Source: Luidia sarsii (taxonomy: Eukaryota > Echinodermata > Asteroidea > Paxillosida > Luidiidae). Taken from it: DNA of 64,000 nt. Every line of letters starts with the position of its first letter. Position 1 is the first letter of the stretch. Shown in pieces: positions 11,101 to 23,875 of this stretch. Below the pieces are notes generated by a model, which saw only the letters and a program-made list of their open reading frames with translations, was not told where the DNA came from and did not search any database. The DNA lies in contig OX465104.1 of assembly GCA_949987565.1 (NCBI GenBank), positions 26,983,939-27,047,938 on the forward strand, given 5' to 3'. The position numbers and the translations under genes were made by a program.

Positions 11101-14100
11101 TCCTGCGATGGCAACCCTCCAAACCAAACTGTCGTCTGATGACTCCTGCGACAGCAAACCTCCAAACGAAACTGTCGTCCATTGACTCCTGTGACGGCAA
11201 CCCTCTAAACAAAACTGCCTTCTGTCAACTCCTGTGACGGCAACCCTGTAAACGAAACTGTCGTCTGTCGACTCCTGTGACGGCAACCCTCCAAACCAAA
11301 CTGTCGTCCACCGACTCCTGTGACGGCAACCCTGTAAACGAAACTGTCGTCTGTCGACTCCTGTGAAGGCTACCCTCCAAACAAACTGTCGTCCGTCGAA
11401 TCCTGTGACGGCAACCCTCCAAACCAAACTGTCGTCCATCGAGTCCTGCGATGACAACCCTCCAAACGAAACTATCGTTTGTCGACTCCTGTGACAACAA
11501 CCCTCCAAAGGAAACTGTCGTCCATCGAGTCCTGCGATGACAACCCTCCAAACCAAACTATCGTTTGTCGACTCCTGTGACAACAACCCTCCAAAGGAAA
11601 CTGCTGTCCATCGACTCCTGTGATGGCAACCCTCCAAACTAAACTGTCGTCCTCGAGTCCTGCGACGGCAATCCTCCAAACCAAACTGTCGTCCTCGAGT
11701 CCTGCGACGGCAACCCTCCAAACCAAACTGTCGTCCATCAAGTCCTGTGACGACAACCCTCCAAAACAAACTGTCGTCCATCGAGTCCTTTGACGACAAC
11801 CCTCCAAACCAAACTGTCGTCCGTCGAATCCTGTGACGGCAGCCCTCCAAACCAAACTGTCGTCCATCGACTCCTGTGACGGAAACCCTTCAAACCAAAC
11901 TGTCATTCGTCGACTCCTGTGATGGCAACCCTCCAAACCAAACTGTCGTCCATCGACTCCTGTGACGGCAACCCTCCAAACCAAACTGTCATTCGTCGAC
12001 TCCTGTGACGGCAACCCTCCAAACCAAACTGTCGTTCGTCGAGTCCTGTGACGGCAACCCTCCAAACCAAACTGTCATTCGTCGACTCCTGTGATGGCAA
12101 CCCTCCAAACCAAACTGTCATTCGTCGACTCCTGTGATGGCAACCCTCCAAACCACACTGTCGTCCATCGACTCCTGTGACGGCAACCCTCCAAACCAAA
12201 CTGTCGTTCGTCGACTCCTGTGACGGCAACCCTCCAAACCAAACTGTCGTTCGTCGAGTCCTGTGACGGCAACCCTCACAACCAAACTGTCGTCCATCGA
12301 CACCTGTGACGACAACCCTCCAAACCAAACTGTCGTCCATCGACTCCTGTGACGACAACCCTCCAAACAAAGCTGTCGTTCGTCGACTCCTGTGACGACA
12401 ACCCTCCAAACCAAACTGTCGTCCGTCGAATCCTGTGATGACAACCCTCCAAACCAAACTGTCGTCCATCGAGTCCTGCGATGGCAACCCTCCAAACCAA
12501 ACTGTCGTCCACCGACTCCTGTGACGGCTACCCTCCAAACCAAACTGTTGTCCATCGACTCCTTTGACATCAACCCTCTAAACCAAACTGTTGTCCTCGA
12601 GTCCTGTGATGGCAACCCTCCAAACCAAACTGTCGTCTGTCGACTCCTGCGATGGCAACCCTCCAAACAAAACTATCGTTCGTCGACTCCTGTGACAACA
12701 ACCCTCCAAAGGAAACTGCCGTCCATCGACTCCTTTGACGGCAACCCTCCAAACCAAACTGTCGTCTGTCGACTCCTGTGACGACAACCCTCCAAACCAA
12801 ACTGTCGTCCATCGAGTCCTGCGACGGCAACCCTCCAAACCAAACTGTCGTCCGTCGAATCCTGTGACGGCAACCCTCCAAACCAAACTGTCGTCCATCG
12901 AGTCCTGCGATGACAACCCTCCAAACGAAACTATCGTTTGTCGACTCCTGTGACAACAACCCTCCAAAGGAAACTGCTGTCCATCGACTCCTGTGATGGC
13001 AACCCTCCAAACTAAACTGTCATCCTCGAGTCCTGCGACGGCAGCCCTCCAAACCAAACTGTCGTCCATCGACTCCTGTGACGGCAACCCTCCAAACCAA
13101 ACTGTCATTCGTCGACTCCTGTGATGGCAACCCTCCAAACCACACTGTCGTCCATCGACTCCTGTGACGGCAACCCTCCAAACCAAACTGTCATTCGTCG
13201 ACTCCTGTGATGGCAACCCTCTAAACCAAACTGTCATTCGTCGACTCCTGTGATGGCAACCCTCCAAACCACACTGTCGTCCATCGACTCTTGTGACGGC
13301 AACCCTCCAAACCAAACTGTCGTTCGTCGACTCCTGTGACGGCAACCCTCCAAACCAAACTGTCGTTCGTCGAGTCCTGTGACGGCAACCCTCACAACCA
13401 AACTGTCGTCCATCGACACCTGTGACGACAACCCTCCAAACCAAACTGTCGTCCATCGACTCCTGTGACGACAACCCTCCAAACAAAGCTGTCGTTCGTC
13501 GACTCCTGTGACGACAACCCTCCAAACCAAACTGTCGTCCGTCGAATCCTGTGATGACAACCCTCCAAACCAAACTGTCGTCCATCGAGTCCTGCGATGG
13601 CAACCCTCCAAACCAAACTGTCGTCCACCGACTCCTGTGACGGCTACCCTCCAAACCAAACTGTCGTCCATCAAGTCCTGCGATGGCAACCCTCCAAACC
13701 AAACTGTCGTCTGTCGACTCCTGTGACAACAACCCTCCAAACCAAACTGTCGTCCATCGAGTCCTGCGACGGCAACCCTCCGAACCAAACTGTCGTCCGT
13801 CGAATCCTGTGACGGCAACCCTCCAAACCAAACTGTCGTCCATCGACTCCTGTGACGACAACCCTCCAAACCAAACTGTCGTCTGTCGACTCCTGTGACG
13901 ACAACCCTCCAAACCAAACTGTCGTCTGTCGACTCCTTTGACGACAACCCTCCAAACCAAACTGTCGTCTGTCGACTCCTTTGACGACAAACCAAACTGT
14001 CGTCCTCGAGTCCTGCGACGGCAACCCTCCAAACCAAACTGTCGTTTGTCGACTCCTGTGACGACAACCCTCCAAACCAAACTGTTGTCCATCGACTCCT

Positions 14101-15164
14101 TTGACATCAACCCTCTAAACCAAACTGTTGTCCTCGAGTCCTGTGATGGCAACCCTCCAAACCAAAGTGTCGTCTGTCGACTCCTGCGATGGCAACCCTC
14201 CAAACAAAACTGTCGTCCATCGAGTCCTGCGATGGCAACCCTCCAAACCAAACTGTCGTCTGTCGACTCCTGCGACGGCAACCCTCCAAACCACACTGTC
14301 GTCCATCGACTCCTGTGACAACAACCCTCCAAACCAAACTGTCGTGCATCGAGTCCTGCGACGGCAACCCTCCAAATCAAACTGTCGTCCGTCGACTCCT
14401 GCGATGACAACCCTGCAAACAAAACTATCAATCGTCGACTCCTGTGACAACAACCCTCCAAAGGAAACTGCCGTCCATCGACTCCTTTGACGGCAACCCT
14501 CCAAACCAAACTGTCGTTTGTCGACTCCTGTGACGACAACCCTCCAAACCAAACTGTCGTCCATCGAGTCCTGCGACGGCAACCCTCCAAACCAAACTGT
14601 CGTCCGTCGAATCCTGTGACGGCAACCCTCCAAACCAAACTGTCGTCCATCGAGTCCTGCGATGACAACCCTCCAAACGAAACTTTTGTTTGTCGACTCC
14701 TGTGACAACAACCCTCCAAAGGAAACTGCCGTCCATCGACTCCTGTGATGGCAACCCTCCAAACCAAACTGTCGTCCACCGACTCCTGTGACGGCTACCC
14801 TCCAAACCAAACTGTCGTCCATCGAGTCCTGCGATGGCAACCCTCCAAACCAAACTGTCGTCTGTCGACTTCTGTGACGACAACCCTCCAAACCAAACTG
14901 TCGTCCATCGAGTCCTGCGACGGCAACCCTCCGAACCAAACTGTCGTCCGTCGAATCCTGTGACGGCAACCCTCCAAACCAAACTGTCGTCCATCGAGTC
15001 CTGCGATGACAACCCTCCAAACCAAACTGTCGTCTGTCGACTCCTGCGACGGCAACCCTCCAAACCACACTGTCGTCCATCGACTCCTGTGACAACAACC
15101 CTCCAAACAAAACTGTCGTGCATCGAGTCCTGCGACGGCAACCCTCCAAATCAAGCTGTCGTCC

Positions 15165-18100
15165 GTCGACTCCTGCGATGACAACCCTGCAAACAAAACT
15201 ATCGTTCGTCGACTCCTGTGACAACAACCCTCCAAAGGAAACTGCCGTCCATCGACTCCTTTGACGGCAACCCTCCAAACCAAACTGTCGTCTTTCGACT
15301 CCTGTGACGACAACCCTCCAAACCAAACTGTTGTCCATCGAGTCCTGTGACGGCAACCCTCCAAACCAAACTGTCGTCCGTCGAATCCTGTGACGGCAAC
15401 CCTCCAAACCAAACTGTCGTCCATCGAGTCCTGCGATGACAACCCTCCAAACGAAACTATCGTTTGTCGACTCCTGTGACAACAACCCTCCAAAGGAAAC
15501 TGCTGTCCATCGACTCCTGTGATGGCAACCCTCCAAACCAAACTGTCGTCCTCGAGTCCTGCGACGGCAGCCCTCCAAACCAAACTGTCGTCCATCGACT
15601 CCTGTGACGGCAACCCTCCAAACCAAACTGTCATTCGTCGACTCCTGTGATGGCAACCCTCCAAACCACACTGTCGTCCATCGACTCCTGTGACGGCAAC
15701 CCTCCACACGAAACTGTCGTTCGTCAAGTCCTGTGACGGCAACCCTTCAAACCAAACTGTCATTCGTCGACTCCTGTGATGGCAACCCTCCAAACCACAC
15801 TGTCGTCCATCGACTCCTGTGACGGCAACCCTCCAAACCAAACTGTCATTCGTCGACTCCTGTGACGGCAACCCTCCAAACCAAACTGTCGTTCGTCGAG
15901 TCCTGTGACGGCAACCCTCCAAACCAAACTGTCATTCGTCGACTCCTGTGATGGCAACCCTCCAAACCAAACTGTCATTCGTCGACTCCTGTGATGGCAA
16001 CCCTCCAAACCACACTGTCGTCCATCGACTCTTGTGACGGCAACCCTCCAAACCAAACTGTCGTTCGTCGACTCCTGTGACGGCAACCCTCCAAACCAAA
16101 CTGTCGTTCGTCGAGTCCTGTGACGGCAACCCTCACAACCAAACTGTCGTCCATCGACACCTGTGACGACAACCCTCCAAACCAAACTGTCGTCCATCGA
16201 CTCCTGTGACGACAACCCTCCAAACAAAGCTGTCGTTCGTCGACTCCTGTGACGACAACCCTCCAAACCAAACTGTCGTCCGTCGAATCCTGTGATGACA
16301 ACCCTCCAAACCAAACTGTCGTCCATCGAGTCCTGCGATGGCAACCCTCCAAACCAAACTGTCGTCCACCGACTCCTGTGACGGCTACCCTCCAAACCAA
16401 ACTGTCGTCCATCAAGTCCTGCGATGGCAACCCTCCAAACCAAACTGTCGTCTGTCGACTCCTGTGACAACAACCCTCCAAACCAAACTGTCGTCCATCG
16501 AGTCCTGCGACGGCAACCCTCCGAACCAAACTGTCGTCCGTCGAATCCTGTGACTGCAACCCTCCAAACCAAACTGTCGTCCATCGACTCCTGTGACGAC
16601 AACCCTCCAAACCAAACTGTCGTCTGTCGACTCCTGTGACGACAACCCTCCAAACCAAACTGTCGTCTGTCGACTCCTTTGACGACAACCCTCCAAACCA
16701 AACTGTCGTCTGTCGACTCCTTTGACGACAAACCAAACTGTCGTCCTCGAGTCCTGCGACGGCAACCCTCCAAACCAAACTGTCGTTTGTCGACTCCTGT
16801 GACGACAACCCTCCAAACCAAACTGTTGTCCATCGACTCCTTTGACATCAACCCTCTAAACCAAACTGTTGTCCTCGAGTCCTGAGATGGCAACCCTCCA
16901 AACCAAACTGTCGTCTGTCGACTCCTGCGATGGCAACCCTCCAAACAAAACTGTCGTCCATCGAGTCCTGCGATGGCAACCCTCCAAACCAAACTGTCGT
17001 CTGTCGACTCCTGCGACGGCAACCCTCCAAACCACACTGTCGTCCATCGACTCCTGTGACAACAACCCTCCAAACCAAACTGTCGTGCATCGAGTCCTGC
17101 GACGGCAACCCTCCAAATCAAACTGTCGTCCGTCGACTCCTGCGATGACAACCCTGCAAACAAAACTATCAATCGTCGACTCCTGTGACAACAACCCTCC
17201 AAAGGAAACTGCCGTCCATCGACTCCTTTGACGGCAACCCTCCAAACCAAACTGTCGTCTGTCGACTCCTGTGACGACAACCCTCCAAACCAAACTGTCG
17301 TCCATCGAGTCCTGCGACGGCAACCCTCCAAACCAAACTGTCGTCCGTCGAATCCTGTGACGGCAACCCTCCAAACCAAACTGTCGTCCATCGAGTCCTG
17401 CGATGACAACCCTCCAAACGAAACTATTGTTTGTCGACTCCTGTGACAACAACCCTCCAAAGGAAACTGCCGTCCATCGACTCCTGTGATGGCAACCCTC
17501 CAAACCAAACTGTCGTTCACCGACTCCTGTGACGGCTACCCTCCAAACCAAACTGTCGTCCATCGAGTCCTGCGATGGCAACCCTCCAAACCAAACTGTC
17601 GTCTGTCGACTTCTGTGACGACAACCCCCCAAACCAAACTGTCGTCCATCGAGTCCTGCGACGGCAACCCTCCGAACCAAACTGTCGTCCGTCGAATCCT
17701 GTGACGGCAACCCTCCAAACCAAACTGTCGTCCATCGAGTCCTGCGATGACAACCCTCCAAACCAAACTATCGTTTGTCTACTCCTGTGACAACAACCCT
17801 CCAAAGGAAACTGTCGTTCGTCGACTCCTGTGACGACAACCCTCCAAACCAAACTGTTGTCCATCGACTCCTGTGAGGACAACCCTCTAAACCAAACTGT
17901 TGTTCTCGAGTCCTCTGATGGCAACCCCCCAAACAAAACTGTCGTCTGTCGACTCCTGCGATGGCAACCCTCCAAACCAAACTGTCGTCTGTCGACTTCT
18001 GCGACAGCAAACCTCCAAACGAAACTGTCGTCCATTGACTCCTGTGACGGCAACCCTCTAAACAAAACTGCCTTCTGTCAACTCCTGTGACGGCAACCCT

Positions 18101-21100
18101 GTAAACGAAACTGTCGTCTGTCGACTCCTGTGACGGCAACCGTCCAAACCAAACTGTCGTCCACCGACTCCTGTGACGGCAACCCTGTAAACGAAACTGT
18201 CGTCTGTCGACTCCTGTGAAGGCTACCCTCCAAACAAACTGTCGTCCGTCGAATCCTGTGACGGCAACCCTCCAAACCAAACTGTCGTCCATCGAGTCCT
18301 GCGATGACAACCCTCCAAACGAAACTATCGTTTGTCGACTCCTGTGACAACAACCCTCCAAAGGAAACTGCCGTCCATCGACTCCTGTGATGGCAACCCT
18401 CCAAACCAAACTGTCGTCCACCGACTCCTGTGACGGCTACCCTCCAAACCAAACTGTCGTCCATCAAGTCCTGCGATGGCAACCCTCCAAATCAAACTGT
18501 CGTCCGTCGACTCCTGCGATGACAACCCTGCAAACAAAACTATCGTTCGTCGACTCCTGTGACAACAACCCTCCACAGGAAACTGCCGTCCATCGACTCC
18601 TTTGACGGCAACCCTCCAAACCAAACTGTCGTCTGTCGACTGCTGTGACGACAACCCTCCAAACCAAACTGTCGTCCATCAAGTCCTGCGATGGCAACCC
18701 TCCAAATCAAACTGTCGTCCGTCGACTCCTGCGATGACAACCCTGCAAACAAAACTATCGTTCGTCGACTCCTGTGACAACAACCCTCCAAAGGAAACTG
18801 CCGTCCATCGACTCCTTTGACGGCAACCCTCCAAACCAAACTGTCGTCTTTCGACTCCTGTGACGACAACCCTCCAAACCAAACTGTCGTCCATCGAGTC
18901 CTGCGACGGCAACCCTCCAAACCAAACTGTCGTCCGTCGAATCCTGTGACGGCAACCCTGCAAACCAAACTGTCGTCCATCGAGTCCTGCGATGACAACC
19001 CTCCAAACGAAACTATCGTTTGTCGACTCCTGTGACAACAACCCTCAAAAGGAAACTGCTGTCCATCGACTCCTGTGATGGCAACCCTCCAAACCAAACT
19101 GTCGTCCTCGAGTCCTGCGACGGCAGCCCTCCAAACCAAACTGTCGTCCATCGACTCCTGTGACGGCAACCCTCCAAACCAAACTGTCATTCGTCGACTC
19201 CTGTGATGGCAACCCTCCAAACCACACTGTCGTCCATCGACTCCTGTGACGGCAACCCTCCACACGAAACTGTCGTTCGTCAAGTCCTGTGACGGCAACC
19301 CTTCAAACCAAACTGTCATTCGTCGACTCCTGTGATGGCAACCCTCCAAACCACACTGTCGTCCATCGACTCCTGTGACGGCAACCCTCCAAACCAAACT
19401 GTCATTCGTCGACTCCTGTGACGGCAACCCTCCAAACCAAACTGTCGTTCGTCGAGTCCTGTGACGGCAACCCTCCAAACCAAACTGTCATTCGTCGACT
19501 CCTGTGATGGCAACCCTCCAAACCAAACTGTCATTCGTCGACTCCTGTGATGGCAACCCTCCAAACCACACTGTCGTCCATCGACTCTTGTGACGGCAAC
19601 CCTCCAAACCAAACTGTCGTTCGTCGACTCCTGTGACGGCAACCCTCCAAACCAAACTGTCGTTCGTCGAGTCCTGTGACGGCAACCCTCACAACCAAAC
19701 TGTCGTCCATCGACACCTGTGACGACAACCCTCCAAACCAAACTGTCGTCCATCGACTCCTGTGACGACAACCCTCCAAACAAAGCTGTCGTTCGTCGAC
19801 TCCTGTGACGACAACCCTCCAAACCAAACTGTCGTCCGTCGAATCCTGTGATGACAACCCTCCAAACCAAACTGTCGTCCATCGAGTCCTGCGATGTCAA
19901 CCCTCCAAACCAAACTGTCTTCCACCGACTCCTGTGACGGCTACCCTCCAAACCAAACTGTCGTCCATCAAGTCCTGCGATGGCAACCCTCCAAACCAAA
20001 CTGTCGTCTGTCGACTCCTGTGACAACAACCCTCCAAACCAAACTGTCGTCCATCGAGTCCTGCGACGGCAACCCTCCGAACCAAACTGTCGTCCGTCGA
20101 ATCCTGTGACTGCAACCCTCCAAACCAAACTGTCGTCCATCGACTCCTGTGACAACAACCCTCCAAACCAAACTGTCGTCTGTCGACTCCTGTGACGACA
20201 ACCCTCCAAACCAAACTGTCGTCTGTCGACTCCTTTGACGACAACCCTCCAAACCAAACTGTCGTCTGTCGACTCCTTTGACGACAAACCAAACTGTCGT
20301 CCTCGAGTCCTGCGACGGCAACCCTCCAAACCAAACTGTCGTTTGTCGACTCCTGTGACGACAACCCTCCAAACCAAACTGTTGTCCATCGACTCCTTTG
20401 ACATCAACCCTCTAAACCAAACTGTTGTCCTCGAGTCCTGAGATGGCAACCCTCCAAACCAAACTGTCGTCTGTCGACTCCTGCGATGGCAACCCTCCAA
20501 ACAAAACTGTCGTCCATCGAGTCCTGCGATGGCAACCCTCCAAACCAAACTGTCGTCTGTCGACTCCTGCGACGGCAACCCTCCAAACCACACTGTCGTC
20601 CATCGACTCCTGTGACAACAACCCTCCAAACCAAACTGTCGTGCATCGAGTCCTGCGACGGCAACCCTCCAAATCAAACTGTCGTCCGTCGACTCCTGCG
20701 ATGACAACCCTGCAAACAAAACTATCAATCGTCGACTCCTGTGACAACAACCCTCCAAAGGAAACTGCCGTCCATCGACTCCTTTGACGGCAACCCTCCA
20801 AACCAAACTGTCGTCTGTCGACTCCTGTGACGACAACCCTCCAAACCAAACTGTCGTCCATCGAGTCCTGCGACGGCAACCCTCCAAACCAAACTGTCGT
20901 CCGTCGAATCCTGTGACGGCAACCCTCCAAACCAAACTGTCGTCCATCGAGTCCTGCGATGACAACCCTCCAAACGAAACTATTGTTTGTCGACTCCTGT
21001 GACAACAACCCTCCAAAGGAAACTGCCGTCCATCGACTCCTGTGATGGCAACCCTCCAAACCAAACTGTCGTCCACCGACTCCTGTGACGGCTACCCTCC

Positions 21101-22280
21101 AAACCAAACTGTCGTCCATCGAGTCCTGCGATGGCAACCCTCCAAACCAAACTGTCGTCTGTCGACTTCTGTGACGACAACCCCCCAAACCAAACTGTCG
21201 TCCATCGAGTCCTGCGACGGCAACCCTCCGAACCAAACTGTCGTCCGTCGAATCCTGTGACGGCAACCCTCCAAACCAAACTGTCGTCCATCGAGTCCTG
21301 CGATGACAACCCTCCAAACCAAACTATCGTTTGTCTACTCCTGTGACAACAACCCTCCAAAGGAAACTGTCGTTCGTCGACTCCTGTGACGACAACCCTC
21401 CAAACCAAACTGTTGTCCATCGACTCCTGTGAGGACAACCCTCTAAACCAAACTGTTGTTCTCGAGTCCTCTGATGGCAACCCTCCAAACCAAACTGTCG
21501 TCTGTCGACTCCTGCGATGGCAACCCCCCAAACAAAACTGTCGTCTGTCGACTCCTGCGATGGCAACCCTCCAAACCAAACTGTCGTCTGTCGACTCCTG
21601 CGACAGCAAACCTCCAAACGAAACTGTCGTCCATTGACTCCTGTGACGGCAACCCTCTAAACAAAACTGCCTTCTGTCAACTCCTGTGACGGCAACCCTG
21701 TAAACGAAACTGTCGTCCATCGAGTCCTGCGATGACAACCCTCCAAACCAAACTATCGTTTGTCTACTCCTGTGACAACAACCCTCCAAAGGAAACTGTC
21801 GTTCGTCGACTCCTGTGACGACAACCCTCCAAACCAAACTGTTGTCCATCGACTCCTGTGAGGACAACCCTCTAAACCAAACTGTTGTTCTCGAGTCCTC
21901 TGATGGCAACCCTCCAAACCAAACTGTCGTCTGTCGACTCCTGCGATGGCAACCCCCCAAACAAAACTGTCGTCTGTCGACTCCTGCGATGGCAACCCTC
22001 CAAACCAAACTGTCGTCTGTCGACTCCTGCGACAGCAAACCTCCAAACGAAACTGTCGTCCATTGACTCCTGTGACGGCAACCCTCTAAACAAAACTGCC
22101 TTCTGTCAACTCCTGTGACGGCAACCCTGTAAACGAAACTGTCGTCTGTCGACTCCTGTGACGGCAACCGTCCAAACCAAACTGTCGTCCACCGACTCCT
22201 GTGACGGCAACCCTGTAAACGAAACTGTCGTCTGTCGACTCCTGTGAAGGCTACCCTCCAAACAAACTGTCGTCCGTCGA
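15165..22280. repeat. Higher-order repeat in block II: 3,556-bp tandem duplication
   Basis: The variant pattern of units from about 15165 reappears 3,556 bp downstream from about 18721 (for example 15199 with 18755, 16249 with 19805, 17228 with 20784). Only a few substitutions are visible. The second copy carries an extra 429-bp direct duplication (about 21285-22140) and one unit more than the first, so the offset grows to 4,028 bp past 22100. This marks recent unequal exchange on top of the 43-bp period. Confidence 0.85.
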
Positions 22281-22706
22281 ATCCTGTGACGGCAACCCTC
22301 CAAACCAAACTGTCGTCCATCGAGTCCTGCAATGACAACCCTCCAAACGAAACTATCGTTTGTCGACTCCTGTGACAACAACCCTCCAAAGGAAACTGCC
22401 GTCCATCGACTCCTGTGATGGCAACCCTCCAAACCAAACTGTCGTCCACCGACTCCTGTGACGGCTACCCTCCAAACCAAACTGTCGTCCATCAAGTCCT
22501 GCGATGGCAACCCTCCAAATCAAACTGTCGTCCGTCGACTCCTGCGATGACAACCCTGCAAACAAAACTATCGTTCGTCGACTCCTGTGACAACAACCCT
22601 CCACAGGAAACTGCCGTCCATCGACTCCTTTGACGGCAACCCTCCAAACCAAACTGTCGTCTGTCGACTGCTGTGACGACAACCCTCCAAACCAAACTGT
22701 CGTCCA

Positions 22707-23875
22707 TCAAGTCCTGCGATGGCAACCCTCCAAATCAAACTGTCGTCCGTCGACTCCTGCGATGACAACCCTGCAAACAAAACTATCGTTCGTCGACTCC
22801 TGTGACAACAACCCTCCACAGGAAACTGCCGTCCATCGACTCCTTTGACGGCAACCCTCCAAACCAAACTGTCGTCTGTCGACTGCTGTGACGACAACCC
22901 TCCAAACCAAACTGTCGTCCATCGAGTGCTGCGACGGCAACCCTCCAAACCAAACTGTCGTCCGTCGAATCCTGTGACGGCAACCCTCCAAACCAAACTG
23001 TTGTTCTCGAGTCCTCTGATGGCAACCCTCCAAACCAAACTGTCGTCTGTCGACTCCTGCGATGGCAACCCCCTAAACAAAACTGTCGTCCATTGACTCC
23101 TGTGACGGCAACCCTCTAAACAAAACTGCCTTCTGTCAACTCCTGTGACGACAACCCTCCAAACCAAACTGTCGTCCGTCGAATCCTGTGATGACAACCC
23201 TCCAAACCAAACTGTCGTCCATCGAGTCCTGCGATGGCAACCCTCCAAACCAAACTGTCGTCCACCGACTCCTGTGACGGCTACCCTCCAAACCAAACTG
23301 TCGTCCATCGAGTCCTGCGATGGCAACCCTCCAAACCAAACTGTCGTCTGTCGACTCCTGTGACAACAACCCTCCAAACCAAACTGTCGTCCATCGAGTC
23401 CTGCGACGGCAACCCTCCGAACCAAACTGTCGTCTGTCGAATCCTGTGACGGCAACCCTCCAAACCAAACTGTCGTCCATCGACTCCTGTGACGACAACC
23501 CTCCAAACCAAACTGTCGTCTGTCGACTCCTTTGACGACAACCCTCCAAACCAAACTGTCGTCTGTCGACTCCTTTGACGACAAACCAAACTGTCGTCCT
23601 CGAGTCCTGCGACGGCAACCCTCCAAACCAAGCTGTCGTTTGTCGACTCCTGTGACGACAACCCTCCAAACCAAACTGTTGTCCATCGACTCCTGTGACG
23701 TCAACCCTCTAAACCAAACTGTTGTCCTCAAGTCCTGTGATGGCAACCCTCCAAACCAAACTGTCGTTTGTCGACTCCTGCGATGGCAACCCCCCAAACA
23801 AAACTGTCGTCTGTCGACTCCTGCGATGGCAACCCTCCAAACCAAACTGTCGTCTGTCGACTCCTGCGACAGCAA
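22707..23875. repeat. Dispersed higher-order copy of 9989-11157
   Basis: The order of variant units matches 9989-11157 at a constant offset of 12,718 bp and then diverges near 23880. A further family relation at shorter offsets links 7270, 8463, 10427 and 23145 (same run of variants). Block II is therefore a patchwork of segmental copies, not uniform drift. Confidence 0.75.

Noticed and set aside
9517..11850. 777-codon minus-strand open frame (and similar ones such as 12578-14779 and 15760-17520)
   Set aside because: It lies wholly in the 43-bp array; the unit has no stop on this strand in any frame, overlapping frames are equally long, and all splice and polyadenylation signals of the locus point to the plus strand.
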